DNA of 64,000 nucleotides from Bacteroidales bacterium (GCA_015061285.1 SUWW01000011.1:31023-95022), one strand, 5' to 3'. Shown: positions 21,057 through 30,143, numbered from the stretch's first letter. The notes: a model not told the origin generated them from the sequence alone. Translations and numbers: made by a program.

Positions 21057-22406
21057 ATGATTCTACTTCTTGTTCTCTACCTCATCGTAATGATGGGTAT
21101 AGCTATATACGACCTCTCGCGCATAAAAAATTTTGAAGATTATGCCGTAGCAGGCAAAAAACAGCGCACCTATGCCGTGGTGATGACAATGCTGGCCACC
21201 ATCATTGGCGCATCGTCAACCGTAGGACTAATCGACACCACCTACAACATTGGCTTTCCGGCCATTTGGTGGCTTCTGTTTGGCGCTTTAGGCTTGCTGC
21301 TGCAGTCGATATTTATATCGAAAAAGATTCGCAACCTCAATGCCGACACTCTTCCGCAAGCCGCAGGAATAATGGTTGCACCCATCGCCGAACGCGTCAT
21401 TGCAGCCGTCATCGTCATCTCGTGGATTGGCGTGGTGGCTGGGCAACTTGTGGCGCTGAGCAGCATAGTGTCGTACATAGTTGGCAGTGCAAGCAAATGG
21501 ATTTTCATCGGCGTGGCTATTATAGTTATTCTCTACACCACACTTGGCGGACAGCTCTCGGTAGTTCGCACCGACAGACTTCAGTTCATAATTATATTGA
21601 GCGGCTTGGTCATCTGTTGTGCGTATCTATACTTTTTCGCTGGGCAAGACAGCCACACACCGTTGCAAAGCGTGGAATTTCTCAATAGCGACTACCGCCC
21701 CATAGACCTCGTGACGCAGTTTTTCGTCATAGGTGGTGTATACTTATTAGGTCCCGATATGCTGTCGCGCAACCTCATTTCACGCGATTCACAAACAGCC
21801 AAGCGTTCGGCCATTTGGGCTGGCATCTCTTTAGTTATTATAGCAATAGTCATTGTGGGCATAGGTATGTGGGCGCGCACCAATGTTGCCGCTGGAGAAT
21901 CGGGAAGTGCTAAAATGCTTATGTACCTCATCGACAAAAAAATTCCGCGACCGATTGGCATTCTGCTAACCTTCGCGCTGCTCTCTTCGATACTCTCATC
22001 TACCGACACTTGCTTGATAAACGCCTCATCGATATTTGTAAAAGATTTGCTTCAGAGAGACAGTGTTCGGCTCATTCGCATCACCGTATGCACCATAGGC
22101 GCAATGGCCACAGTGATTGCCGTTGCTGGTCGCGGCGACATAATAGCACTCCTCAGCGGCGCATACTCCATCTACACCTCGGGCGTAATTTTTCCGCTCT
22201 TCATAGCTATTTATTTCTATGGCAAACGCCAACTGCGCACAAACATTTGGATTGCTGCCGTTTCTGTTGGTGGCATCTGCGGTTTGATAGGCGTATATAT
22301 GCCCAACACTTCAGTAAATTTCGCACTAATAGGCATGGCACTATCGCTGGTTATTGCGGTGTTAGCGATAAATAAACAACAAAGGCGACCCAACGATCGC
22401 CTTTGA
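21057..22406 (+). CDS. sodium:solute symporter family protein
   Basis: A 449-residue SSS-family transporter with about 12-13 membrane segments. MLATIIGASSTVGLIDTTYN corresponds to the sodium-site helix of the family, and YTTLGGQLSVVRTDRLQ to the conserved cytoplasmic loop. The substrate is not identifiable; with a HAD sugar phosphatase-like gene 9 bases upstream and exo-glycosidases diverging, a sugar or sugar-derived solute is possible. The stop codon overlaps a hairpin (22380-22405). Confidence 0.88.
   Translation: MILLLVLYLIVMMGIAIYDLSRIKNFEDYAVAGKKQRTYAVVMTMLATIIGASSTVGLIDTTYNIGFPAIWWLLFGALGLLLQSIFISKKIRNLNADTLPQAAGIMVAPIAERVIAAVIVISWIGVVAGQLVALSSIVSYIVGSASKWIFIGVAIIVILYTTLGGQLSVVRTDRLQFIIILSGLVICCAYLYFFAGQDSHTPLQSVEFLNSDYRPIDLVTQFFVIGGVYLLGPDMLSRNLISRDSQTAKRSAIWAGISLVIIAIVIVGIGMWARTNVAAGESGSAKMLMYLIDKKIPRPIGILLTFALLSSILSSTDTCLINASSIFVKDLLQRDSVRLIRITVCTIGAMATVIAVAGRGDIIALLSGAYSIYTSGVIFPLFIAIYFYGKRQLRTNIWIAAVSVGGICGLIGVYMPNTSVNFALIGMALSLVIAVLAINKQQRRPNDRL
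22380..22405. terminator. hairpin overlapping the symporter stop codon
   Basis: Arms CAAAGGCGA (22380-22388) and TCGCCTTTG (22397-22405) pair over 9 bp around an 8-base loop. The right arm contains the first bases of the TGA stop. There is no strong T-run, so function as a terminator between this convergent gene pair is likely but weakly supported. Confidence 0.45.
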
Positions 22407-22451
22407 AGTTTGCTCATTCACTTATGGTTATTATTAATTATGAATTTTGAA

Positions 22452-24503
22452 TTAGAACACTTTCACTTTCAGCCCCAATTTCAGCCAAATGCCAGGCTGC
22501 GGAATGTTGCCTAAATCGTAATACTCTACGTTGAAAAGGTTGTTAGCACTTGCATAAACCGACCAATGTTTTTGCGTCCACGTGAGGCGCATATCTACAA
22601 GCGAATATGGCTTATAGGAAACCAATTCACCCGTCGATTTGTGGTTTGCATCGTATTTTATGTATGAGCCGTTTCTATCCTGAAAGCGGAAATTCACGTT
22701 TGCCGATAGGTTTGCCACTATATTGGCATCAATGCTGGCTGTGAACTTGTTGCGTAGATATTCCAGAGCATAATTAGACTTATAAATCACCACATCGTCG
22801 TGGCGTTTCTGATAGATATTCGCATAGCCCAAGGCAATCTTACGTATGCGAAACCGATTGCCCCACAGCTCGCGCGGGAGGAGCGTCGCGTTGCACTCAG
22901 CGCCAATATTATCGAGCTCAAAATCGGCTGAGTGGAAAATGTCGTCGGCCGTATACATAACCCAATCCATCATATTTTTTCCACGCTGATAATATGCCGA
23001 TGCCGATGCTTCGATGCCCGAAATGCGATAGCGCGCACCCACATCGACTGCCGAAGTCTCCTCGGGCTTGAGGTTCACATTACCCTCATTTGTTGGACTT
23101 TTATAGTATAAATCGAGAAACGATGGTAGGCGCGTTGCCATATTCCACGAAGCGGTCAGTTTCCAATGCTCGCTCGGACGGAATGCCACGTCGATGCCAG
23201 GATAGAGACGCATTGAATTGTTGGAATTGGTCACACGATAGGCCATTGCACCAAGCGAAAGTGTCCATCTGTCGTTTATAAAATCCTGTTCCACATAATA
23301 GGAGATATTGTCGCGCGCATCTTTTTTGTTGTAATAGACATTGTCATTACCGCGCACAGGAATAGAATCGGCTGTGATGAGACCAAGGTTGTTCGAGACT
23401 ATATTTTCGCTACGCAGTTCCGCGCCAAATGCGGTTTTACCTACAGCATAACCAATCCAACCATTGATATTTACGCCATATACATCGACGCGATGAAAAT
23501 TTTCGCCAATATGAGAATCTTTTATCAATTGGAAATGATCTTTCTGCCTATTCCAATAGATAGATGGCGAGAAATGCACTGCGCCTTTCGTTTCGGCTTT
23601 CACTGCCGTTTGCCAATTTGTAGTCTCTTCCCACTGATTAGGATAAGCAGCAGAATAGAATGTATTTGCTCCAAATTTTTGCACACTCACACCCGATTGC
23701 CAACTGACATCGAGCGCGGACGAAGAATAGATACCTTGATAGAAAAATTTTGTTTGATCGAAATTACTATTAGGTTGGTCGCCATCGGCACGGCGGAAGC
23801 TACCAGAAATCTGCTGGCGAACACGCTTATAAGTATAATTACCAGAAATTTCGGCACCTACGTAGCCATAACTACCACCGAAGAGATGCGCAGCAACGTG
23901 GCTCACGGTGTCGCATTTAGTAACGACATTGATGGCGCCATTGAACGCCGAAGTACCTAAAATACGCGATGCTGGACCTTCAAGAATTTCTACACGCTCT
24001 ACTTCATCGAGAGAAACGGGGAAATCGGCACTCAGATGCCCGCAATAGGGCGAAGTAATATTTATGCCATTGAGTAGAACAGTGATTTGTGCGAAAGTGC
24101 CCCCACGGAGCGAGATGTCTGTCTGAACGCCCATTTCGCCGCGTTGTCGCACATCGACGCTTGGCGAATATTCGAGCACATCGTTAATACTATGGACGGC
24201 TGCCGCTTGGACATCTGTCTTGGTCATAACCGCAACCACACGGGGCATCAGCGACACCGAAAGAGGCACGCGCTCGCCAGTCACCTCTACGTCGTCGAGC
24301 TCGTAGTTTAGCTCTGCCGTATCGCGCTCGGAGGTTTGTGCAAGCATTACAGTTTGCGCCTTGAGGTCGGCTGTAGAGAGCGTTGCTACACTCAGCACGC
24401 CCACAGCTATCACCTTATGTAAGCTCATAAATGCTGAATATGAGCGTCGCATAAACTTATGCCACACAATGACTCGAGGTGAATTGATCTTGATTTGTTT
24501 CAT
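22452..24503 (-). CDS. TonB-dependent outer membrane receptor (BtuB-like)
   Basis: A 683-residue TonB-dependent receptor. A signal peptide lies within residues 18-50, and the mature N-terminus may start from one of the internal Met codons. The plug domain (about 70-180) has VEVTGERVP, SVDVRQRGEMGVQTDISLRG and EVERVEILEGPASRILG. The 22-strand barrel follows and ends in an aromatic-type terminus (LKVKVF). There is no SusD partner and no N-terminal carboxypeptidase-like domain, so it is not a SusC. It looks like the BtuB/siderophore class, but no cobalamin riboswitch is visible upstream, only palindromic repeats. Confidence 0.88.
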   Translation of the reverse strand: MKQIKINSPRVIVWHKFMRRSYSAFMSLHKVIAVGVLSVATLSTADLKAQTVMLAQTSERDTAELNYELDDVEVTGERVPLSVSLMPRVVAVMTKTDVQAAAVHSINDVLEYSPSVDVRQRGEMGVQTDISLRGGTFAQITVLLNGINITSPYCGHLSADFPVSLDEVERVEILEGPASRILGTSAFNGAINVVTKCDTVSHVAAHLFGGSYGYVGAEISGNYTYKRVRQQISGSFRRADGDQPNSNFDQTKFFYQGIYSSSALDVSWQSGVSVQKFGANTFYSAAYPNQWEETTNWQTAVKAETKGAVHFSPSIYWNRQKDHFQLIKDSHIGENFHRVDVYGVNINGWIGYAVGKTAFGAELRSENIVSNNLGLITADSIPVRGNDNVYYNKKDARDNISYYVEQDFINDRWTLSLGAMAYRVTNSNNSMRLYPGIDVAFRPSEHWKLTASWNMATRLPSFLDLYYKSPTNEGNVNLKPEETSAVDVGARYRISGIEASASAYYQRGKNMMDWVMYTADDIFHSADFELDNIGAECNATLLPRELWGNRFRIRKIALGYANIYQKRHDDVVIYKSNYALEYLRNKFTASIDANIVANLSANVNFRFQDRNGSYIKYDANHKSTGELVSYKPYSLVDMRLTWTQKHWSVYASANNLFNVEYYDLGNIPQPGIWLKLGLKVKVF

Positions 24504-24552
24504 TTTTTATATATCATTATTACGTGAATGAGTCTATTAATTGACAATTATG

Positions 24553-24869
24553 TATCACCAAATTGAACGAATTAATACTAACTGTGATTCGTTTCATTCG
24601 TACCGATGTTGCCTCCCTTGCGAATTTACACGAAACATGTTTTGTTCAATTCGTATTAATTCGGTGACGTCTTTTCTAGTATCACCCAATTGAACAAATT
24701 AACACGAACTATTATTCGTTTCATTCGTACCGAAGTTGTCTTCTATACAAATTGACACGAAACGTATTTGGTTCAATTCGTATTAATTCGGTGACGATCT
24801 TTCTAGTATCACCCAATTGAACAAATTAACACGAACAGAATTTCGCTCAATTCGTATTAATTCGGTGAC
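24553..24869. repeat. palindromic intergenic element array A (3 units)
   Basis: Three units of the same element: 24553-24668 and 24680-24795 (long, 116 bp each) and 24807-24869 (short, 63 bp). Each begins TATCACC(C/A)AATTGAAC and ends AATTCGTATTAATTCGGTGAC, so the ends are inverted repeats around CACC(G)AATT. The long form has an extra central about 53 bp containing ATTCGTTTCATTCGTACC. The array fills the 373-base gap between the TonB receptor start and the MFS stop, ending 7 bases from the latter. Confidence 0.95.
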
Positions 24870-24876
24870 GATTTCC

Positions 24877-26055
24877 CTACCTAAGTTTATGTGCATTGTA
24901 GTGATTCTTTATAAGTATGAAGAATATCAACACGCCCACCAAATTGACAAATGCCGCTACGAGGAACGCTGCCATATAACTAACATACTGCGCCACTACA
25001 CCGCCAATGAGCGTACCGAGACCAATGCCGACGTCCCACGACACAAGCAACGACGAATTGGCCGTGCCACGACGCGAGTTGGGCGCAAGATTTATAAACA
25101 TGGTTTGGTATGCCGGATACATATGTCCGTTGCCCAATCCGACAATAAGAGCCGCACCATAATAGCCAATCTCGTTGGGCACAAGCGCAAAGAGGAAATA
25201 GCCGCATAGCGATATGCTCATGCCTACTGCCGCATTGCGCGTCACAAGACCTTGACGTAGCTTGCGGCCACCCGTCAATCGCGAGATTATCAAGCCTATG
25301 GCAAGCAATAGGAAGAAGAAACCCGAACCTCCTTCGATGCCCAGTTTCTGTCGACCATATATAGCTACGTATGTAGATACTACACCATAGGATAGCGAGA
25401 AGCACATCATAGATAGTGCTTGACGCCAACCATCGAGGAGGAAGAAGCGGTCGAACGAGAGCGGGGCTTTGTCGCGAATGAGTTCGCGCTTAGGCATCTT
25501 CACTGTAGCATCTATCACCATGCCGACTGCCGCAACGAGCATAGATATGAGAAACAGCACGTTGAAATCGCCCGTTTCGTTGTATATCCATAATGCCACC
25601 GATGGGCTGATGGCTGTTGCAACGTTGTTGCTGAGCCCATAATAGCCAATACCTTCGGCACGTCGCTCGGGGTGTAGCACATCAATGGCTACGGTGCTAT
25701 TGGCCACCGTCACCGAGCCAAAGGGCGCTCCGTGAAGCGTACGTACTATGGCAAAGAGCAACAGCGAACCTGCCACTATGTAGCCAGCAAAAAAGGCGAA
25801 GAAGAGCGCAAAACTGACTATTAGCACTACCCTACGTGGAAAGCTATCCACAAGATAGCCACTGAACATACGCGTAATGAGTGCCATGATAGTGTAGCCA
25901 CTTAGCACCAAGCCAATTGTATGTTTGTCGGCACCGAACGTGTCGTATAGGTACAATGGCAAGAGCGGCGTCAGCAACATGAATGAGAAGAATATCATGA
26001 AGTTGCCAAGCCAAATCTTGGTGTAGTTGCTATTCCACAAACGCGGCATTTGCAT
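24877..26055 (-). CDS. MFS transporter
   Basis: A 392-residue major facilitator with 12 hydrophobic segments. YTIMALITRMFSGYLVDSFP contains the motif A region after helix 2, and RTLHGAPFGSVTVANSTVAI is the helix 4-5 region. The two halves are joined by a short basic loop (KMPKRELIRDKAP). It resembles the sugar or drug efflux branch, but the substrate cannot be read from the sequence. It is flanked on both sides by arrays of the palindromic element; the stop is 7 bases from array A. Confidence 0.87.
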   Translation of the reverse strand: MQMPRLWNSNYTKIWLGNFMIFFSFMLLTPLLPLYLYDTFGADKHTIGLVLSGYTIMALITRMFSGYLVDSFPRRVVLIVSFALFFAFFAGYIVAGSLLLFAIVRTLHGAPFGSVTVANSTVAIDVLHPERRAEGIGYYGLSNNVATAISPSVALWIYNETGDFNVLFLISMLVAAVGMVIDATVKMPKRELIRDKAPLSFDRFFLLDGWRQALSMMCFSLSYGVVSTYVAIYGRQKLGIEGGSGFFFLLLAIGLIISRLTGGRKLRQGLVTRNAAVGMSISLCGYFLFALVPNEIGYYGAALIVGLGNGHMYPAYQTMFINLAPNSRRGTANSSLLVSWDVGIGLGTLIGGVVAQYVSYMAAFLVAAFVNLVGVLIFFILIKNHYNAHKLR

Positions 26056-26102
26056 AATTAATAATTACGAATTACGAGTTATGAATTACGAGTTACGTTA
26101 TG

Positions 26103-26505
26103 TATCACCGAATTGAACGAATTAATACGAACTAAGATTCGTTTCATTCGTACCGAAGTTGACTTCTTTACGAATTAACACAAAACGTATTGGTTCAATT
26201 CGTATTCATTCGGTGATGATTATCAATATTTATGTATCACCGAATTGAACGAATTAATACTAACTAAGTTTCGTTTCATTCGTACCGATGTTGACTTCTT
26301 TACAAATTAACACGAAACGCATTGGTTCAATTCGTATTCATTCGGTGATGATTATCAATATTTATGTATCACCGAATTGAACGAATTAATACTAACAGAA
26401 ATTCTCTCAATTCGTATTAATTCAGTGATGGTTTAGTTTGTAGTATCAACGAATTGAACGAATTAATACAAAACGCATTGGTTCAATTCGTATTCATTCG
26501 GTGAT
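26103..26505. repeat. palindromic intergenic element array B (4 units)
   Basis: Units at 26103-26217 and 26235-26349 (long), and 26367-26429 and 26444-26505 (short). They are joined by a conserved linker GATTATCAATATTTATG-like. Ends are TATCACCGAATTGAACG and ATTCATTCGGTGAT. A degenerate AATTACGAGTT tandem (26057-26098) precedes the first unit. The array fills the 469-base gap between the MFS start and the nadA stop; no gene is seen in it. Confidence 0.95.
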
Positions 26506-26524
26506 AACTTGGAATTCATAACTA

Positions 26525-27457
26525 TCACTTACTCATTTCAAGCATACGCTTTATCGGGCGAACTGCCTTCTGGCTAAGTTCGGGATCGACAATAATCTCG
26601 TTGCACTCTTCGTCGAGGCATTTATAGAGTTTCTCGAGCGTATTGAGGCGCATGAAGTTACACTCGTTGCAAGCGCATGTGCTGTCTTCGGGCGGAACGG
26701 GAATGAACTGTTTCTGAGGATTGCGTTTTTGCATCTCGTGAAGAATGCCGCTCTCCGTTGCCACAAGGAATTGCGTCTCGGCGCTATCGGTAGCATAATT
26801 GAGCAGAGCTTGCGTAGAGCCCACCACATCGGCAAGTTTCACAAGCGCGCCACGACATTCGGGATGAGCCAAAACCTTTGCTCCCGGATATTGATGCTTC
26901 AGCGCAACAAGTTTCTCCACCGAGAACTTCTCGTGTACGTGGCATGCGCCATTCCACAGCACCATATTGCGACCCGTAATACTATTTATGTAGTTACCAA
27001 GGTTATAGTCTGGTCCGAAAATAATCTTCTCGTCTTTAGGAAACATCTCCACAATCTTGCGAGCATTGGTACTCGTAACCACCACATCGGTGAGGGCTTT
27101 CACGGCAGCCGTGGTATTTACGTAACTAATCACCGTATGACCCGGATGCTCGGCAATAAACTTAGCGAAATCGTCGGCAGGGCAACTGTCGGCAAGCGAA
27201 CAACCCGCGTTCATGTCGGGCACAAGCACCTTCTTGTCGGGGCAGAGAATTTTAGCCGTCTCACCCATAAAATGCACGCCACAGAGCACTATTATGTCGG
27301 CATCGGTCTTAGCAGCCTTCTGCGCAAGCGCCAAGCTGTCGCCAATAACATCAGCTATATCTTGAATATCACCAGTTTGATAGTAGTGTGCCATTATAAC
27401 GGCATTCTTCTGCTTACGTAGTCTGTTTATGCCTTCGATGAGTTGTTCTTTAGTCAT
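26525..27457 (-). CDS. nadA: quinolinate synthase
   Basis: A 310-residue NadA, the [4Fe-4S] enzyme that condenses iminoaspartate with dihydroxyacetone phosphate to quinolinate in de novo NAD synthesis. Visible signatures are MAHYYQTGDIQDIADVIGDS, VLCGVHFMGETAKIL, the CHVHEKF segment and CACNECNFM; cysteines in these supply the cluster ligands. ATG 27457 is chosen because the family begins just before this point, and the open frame further upstream only translates the 42-bp array. nadB and nadC are not adjacent. Array B follows its stop. Confidence 0.96.
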   Translation of the reverse strand: MTKEQLIEGINRLRKQKNAVIMAHYYQTGDIQDIADVIGDSLALAQKAAKTDADIIVLCGVHFMGETAKILCPDKKVLVPDMNAGCSLADSCPADDFAKFIAEHPGHTVISYVNTTAAVKALTDVVVTSTNARKIVEMFPKDEKIIFGPDYNLGNYINSITGRNMVLWNGACHVHEKFSVEKLVALKHQYPGAKVLAHPECRGALVKLADVVGSTQALLNYATDSAETQFLVATESGILHEMQKRNPQKQFIPVPPEDSTCACNECNFMRLNTLEKLYKCLDEECNEIIVDPELSQKAVRPIKRMLEMSK

Positions 27458-27493
27458 GGTTATGCCTTTTTCTTTTGTTATTGCTATGGTCTG

Positions 27494-27501
27494 CAAAATT
27501 A
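27494..27501 (-). promoter_or_regulatory. -7 box upstream of nadA
   Basis: TAATTTTG on the minus strand (27501-27494) matches TAnnTTTG, 36 bases before the nadA ATG. No clear TTTG lies 19-21 bases further upstream. The 42-bp tandem array begins about 40 bases upstream of this box. Confidence 0.5.
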
Positions 27502-27540
27502 TCCAACAGTTATATATATGTACATAGGAAGAGCTAAAAA

Positions 27541-27931
27541 GTTTGGCAGACCGACCTCCGCGACTGCGAAAACTATGTTTCACTTGCTCATTGGCACTTG
27601 CCGAGCCTCGAAAACTATGTTTCCGCGGCTGCTTGGGGGTTGCGCAACTTGCGAAACTATGCTGCAGCAGATGCATGGGACTTTCGCAACGCGCGAAACC
27701 CATTTCCGCGACTGCATGAGGGTTGCTGAGCGTCAGAAACTATGTTGCACGTGCTGCATGAGGGTTTCTGAGTGTCAGAAACTATGCTGCAGCATCTGCA
27801 TGGGGGTTGCTGAGTGTCAGAAACTATGCTGCAGCATCTGCATGGGGGTTGCTGAGTGTCAGAAACTATGCTGCAGCATCTGCATGGGACTTGCTGAGCG
27901 TCAGAAACTATGCTGCAGCAGCTGCAGCAAA
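27541..27931. repeat. 42-bp tandem array, about 9 units
   Basis: The anchor AAACTATG-like recurs at 27570, 27612, 27654, 27696, 27737, 27779, 27821, 27863 and 27905: a step of 42 bp with one step of 41. The four to five units nearest the cyclophilin gene are nearly identical, while those nearest nadA are degenerate. Good units contain the perfect 12-bp palindrome ATGCTGCAGCAT and the stretch GGGGTTGCTGAGTGTCAG. There are no spacers. It occupies most of the 626-base gap between nadA and the cyclophilin gene. The period is a multiple of three, so frames stay open on both strands, but no coding signal is seen. Confidence 0.95.
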
Positions 27932-27956
27932 TTTTCCGACGTTGAAATAGAGACAT

Positions 27957-28050
27957 TTAGCACACAGATTTGCACAGATTATAACTGATTTACGCAGATA
28001 ATTAATCCCGAAAATCCTTACAATCTGTGTCATCCGTGTTCTCTGTGCGA
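27957..28050. repeat. CTGTG/ATCTG-type dispersed repeat
   Basis: Imperfect copies of ACACAGATT, GCACAGATTA, CAATCTGTGTCATCCGTG and CTCTGTGCGA in both orientations. Similar short motifs recur at about 53202-53235, 53518-53574 and 56905-56985. This kind of ATCTGTG-rich intergenic repeat is, to my knowledge, widespread in Bacteroidetes. It lies between the 42-bp array and the cyclophilin -7 box. Confidence 0.7.
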
Positions 28051-28058
28051 TAAATTTG
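28051..28058 (+). promoter_or_regulatory. -7 box upstream of the cyclophilin gene
   Basis: TAAATTTG followed by C matches TAnnTTTG and lies 25 bases before the ATG. TGTG at about 28026-28029 is an imperfect -33 candidate at roughly the right spacing, so the dispersed repeat may supply part of this promoter. Confidence 0.45.
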
Positions 28059-28083
28059 CGCCGGAATAAAAAACGAGACAACC

Positions 28084-28815
28084 ATGAAAGTAAAAATAGA
28101 GACAAAGTTAGGCGACATCGTCGTTCGCCTCTATGACGAGACGCCCATTCACCGCGACAATTTTATAAAACTTGCACGCGAAGGCTACTACGACGGCACG
28201 CTGTTCCACAGAGTGATTAAGAATTTTATGATTCAAGGTGGCGACCCCGATTCTAAAGGCGCACCAGCTGGCAAGATGCTTGGCGTAGGCGGCCCAGACT
28301 ACACTCTCGAAGCCGAGATAAAAGATGGTCTCTTCCACAAACGCGGCGCTTTGGCTGCTGCACGTCAAGGCGACGAAGTGAACCCTGAGCGCCGTAGTAG
28401 CGGTTCGCAATTCTATATCGTGTGGGGTCAAGTGTATAATGATGGGCAACTGAAGCAGCTATCCAAGCAGCTCAAGATGCAACAGATTCAGCAAGCCTTC
28501 AACGCCCTAGCGGCGAGCCACCGCACCGAGATAATGCAAATGCGCCGCAATAGAGACCAAGCTGGACTTCAGGCCTTGCAAGATAAGTTGATTGCCGAAG
28601 CCGAAGCGCAAGTGAAAGGCGACGGACTCACGAGCGAACAACAGAAAATATACACCACCATTGGCGGCACGCCACACCTCGACGGACAATACACCGTGTT
28701 TGGCGAGGTAGAAGATGGTCTCGATGTCGTAGAGATGATACAAAACTCAGCTACTGCCCGTGGCGACAGACCCGTCGACGACATCGAAATGCACATTTCG
28801 GTTGTTGGGGAATAA
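28084..28815 (+). CDS. peptidyl-prolyl cis-trans isomerase, cyclophilin type
   Basis: A 243-residue cyclophilin-type prolyl isomerase without a signal peptide, so probably cytosolic. Core motifs are LYDETPIHRDNFIKL, GTLFHRVIKNFMIQGGD and GSQFYIVWG, and the core ends with GEVEDGLDVVEMIQ. A helical insertion of about 75 residues (about 120-195, rich in Gln, Lys and Ala) splits the fold before GGTPHLDGQYTVFG, making the protein longer than the usual 165-190 residues; this insertion is familiar from Bacteroidales homologues. It is a lone gene, convergent with the BASS carrier across array C. Confidence 0.95.
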   Translation: MKVKIETKLGDIVVRLYDETPIHRDNFIKLAREGYYDGTLFHRVIKNFMIQGGDPDSKGAPAGKMLGVGGPDYTLEAEIKDGLFHKRGALAAARQGDEVNPERRSSGSQFYIVWGQVYNDGQLKQLSKQLKMQQIQQAFNALAASHRTEIMQMRRNRDQAGLQALQDKLIAEAEAQVKGDGLTSEQQKIYTTIGGTPHLDGQYTVFGEVEDGLDVVEMIQNSATARGDRPVDDIEMHISVVGE

Positions 28816-28830
28816 TATCAATATATATAC

Positions 28831-29213
28831 ATCACCGAATTGAACGAATTAATACAAAACACTTTGGTTTCAATTCGTGTTAATTCGGTGATGATTATCA
28901 ATATTTATGTATCACCTAATTGAACGAATTAATACGAACTGATTTTTCGTTTCATTCGTAGCGAGGTTGCCTTCCTTACGAATTAATACAAAACACTTTG
29001 GTTTCAATTCGTGTTAATTCGGTGATGATTATCAATATTTATGTATCACCTAATTGAACGAATTAATACGAACAGTTATTCGTTTCATTCGTGTTATTTC
29101 GGTGATGATTTGTTTTCATAGTATCACCTAATTGAACGAATTAATACAAAACACTTTGGTTTCAATTCGTGTTAATTCGGTGATAACCTTTCAATTCGTA
29201 TTAATTCGGTGAT
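28831..29213. repeat. palindromic intergenic element array C (4 units plus a half)
   Basis: Units at 28831-28892 (short), 28910-29026 (long), 29044-29106 (short) and 29122-29184 (short), then a right half ending at 29213. Ends are ATCACC(G/T)AATTGAACGAATT and TTAATTCGGTGAT, with the same linker as array B. The final half unit overlaps the 3' end of the BASS gene and supplies its stop codon. The array fills the 385-base gap between two convergent genes. Confidence 0.95.
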
Positions 29214-30127
29214 GATTTGGCGTACATACGCGCCACCAAAGCACCGCTGATGTTGTGCCACACACTGAAAATTGCACCAGGAATGGTAGCCAACGGGAAC
29301 GCAGCAAAATGCAACGTGGCCAAACTGCTTGCCAAGCCTGAGTTTTGCATACCTACTTCAATACTTATAGCAACACTTTTGTGCTTTGGCAAATGCAGCG
29401 CGCGCCCAATCAAGAAGCCCGTGGTGAGGCCTAACACATTATGAATCATCACTACTACTATCACCAATAAGCCACCAACAAGCAAACGGTCGGCATTGTG
29501 TGCCACTATGATGCCCACAACTATGGCTATCACTACAGACGAAAACGCTGGCAGGTACGGCACAAGGCTCGCAGTGATTCGTGGCAAAAATCGTTGACAC
29601 AACAAACCAACAACAATGGGTGCAATAACTACATAGACGATGCTCAACAGCATACCTATGGTATCCACTTCGACCATTGTGCCCGCCATGAGCCACACAA
29701 GCAGCGGTGTAAGTATGGGCGCAAGCAGCGTTGAAGTAGCAGTCATACCTACGGAGAGCGCCAAATCGCCTTTTGCAAGATATGTAATTACGTTCGACGC
29801 CGTGCCACCAGGGCAGCAGCCTACAAGTATAACGCCAAGCGCCAACTCCTTAGGCAGTGCAAATACCCATGCAAGCACCCAAGCTAATAGTGGCATCACG
29901 GTGAATTGTGCCAAGCAACCGATGAGAATATCTTTTGGTCTACTCAGCACAATGCGAAAATCGCTTGGCGATAGCGTGAGACCCATACCAAACATAATTA
30001 CGCCCAACATGGGGTTGATATACCACGCATCAATCCACGCAAACGAGGCTGGCACAAACAGCGCTACACACGCCACTAACAGCACCAACACTCCTATGTA
30101 TTCCGATATGTATTTGATGATTTTCAT
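29201..30127 (-). CDS. bile acid:sodium symporter (BASS) family protein
   Basis: A 308-residue transporter of about 9-10 membrane segments. It carries the family motifs MFGMGLTLSPSDF, GCCPGGTASNVITYLAKGD and SIEVGMQNSGLASSLA, the last two containing the sodium-binding crossing region. Family members carry bile acids, pantoate, keto acids or other organic anions; the substrate here is unknown. The last residues SSPN and the TAA stop are encoded by the end of palindromic array C, so the original C-terminus has been altered by the repeat. A -7 box lies only 9 bases from the ATG (30136-30143). Confidence 0.92.
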   Translation of the reverse strand: MKIIKYISEYIGVLVLLVACVALFVPASFAWIDAWYINPMLGVIMFGMGLTLSPSDFRIVLSRPKDILIGCLAQFTVMPLLAWVLAWVFALPKELALGVILVGCCPGGTASNVITYLAKGDLALSVGMTATSTLLAPILTPLLVWLMAGTMVEVDTIGMLLSIVYVVIAPIVVGLLCQRFLPRITASLVPYLPAFSSVVIAIVVGIIVAHNADRLLVGGLLVIVVVMIHNVLGLTTGFLIGRALHLPKHKSVAISIEVGMQNSGLASSLATLHFAAFPLATIPGAIFSVWHNISGALVARMYAKSSPN

Positions 30128-30135
30128 TGCGAGCG

Positions 30136-30143
30136 CAAAGGTA
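30136..30143 (-). promoter_or_regulatory. -7 box almost touching the BASS start codon
   Basis: TACCTTTGC on the minus strand (30143-30135) is a strong TAnnTTTG match. The usual start point would fall about 2-3 bases before ATG 30127, which would give a nearly leaderless mRNA. No good -33 element is seen. Confidence 0.4.

Noticed and set aside
24504..24876. Cobalamin riboswitch for the BtuB-like receptor
   Set aside because: The upstream region is filled by palindromic elements; no B12-box-like core or typical multi-helix layout is visible.
27458..27703. Extended N-terminus of NadA (82 extra residues)
   Set aside because: The extension only translates the 42-bp repeat region and the promoter; NadA proteins begin near ATG 27457.
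27443..27988. Cysteine-rich repeat protein (181 residues, plus strand) or its minus-strand counterpart
   Set aside because: Open frames exist on both strands because the 42-bp unit is a multiple of three. No start context, no family match, and the units nearest nadA decay without regard to frame.
24553..29213. CRISPR array
   Set aside because: Units are adjacent copies with constant linkers, not repeats with unique spacers, and no cas gene is present. The 42-bp arrays also lack spacers.
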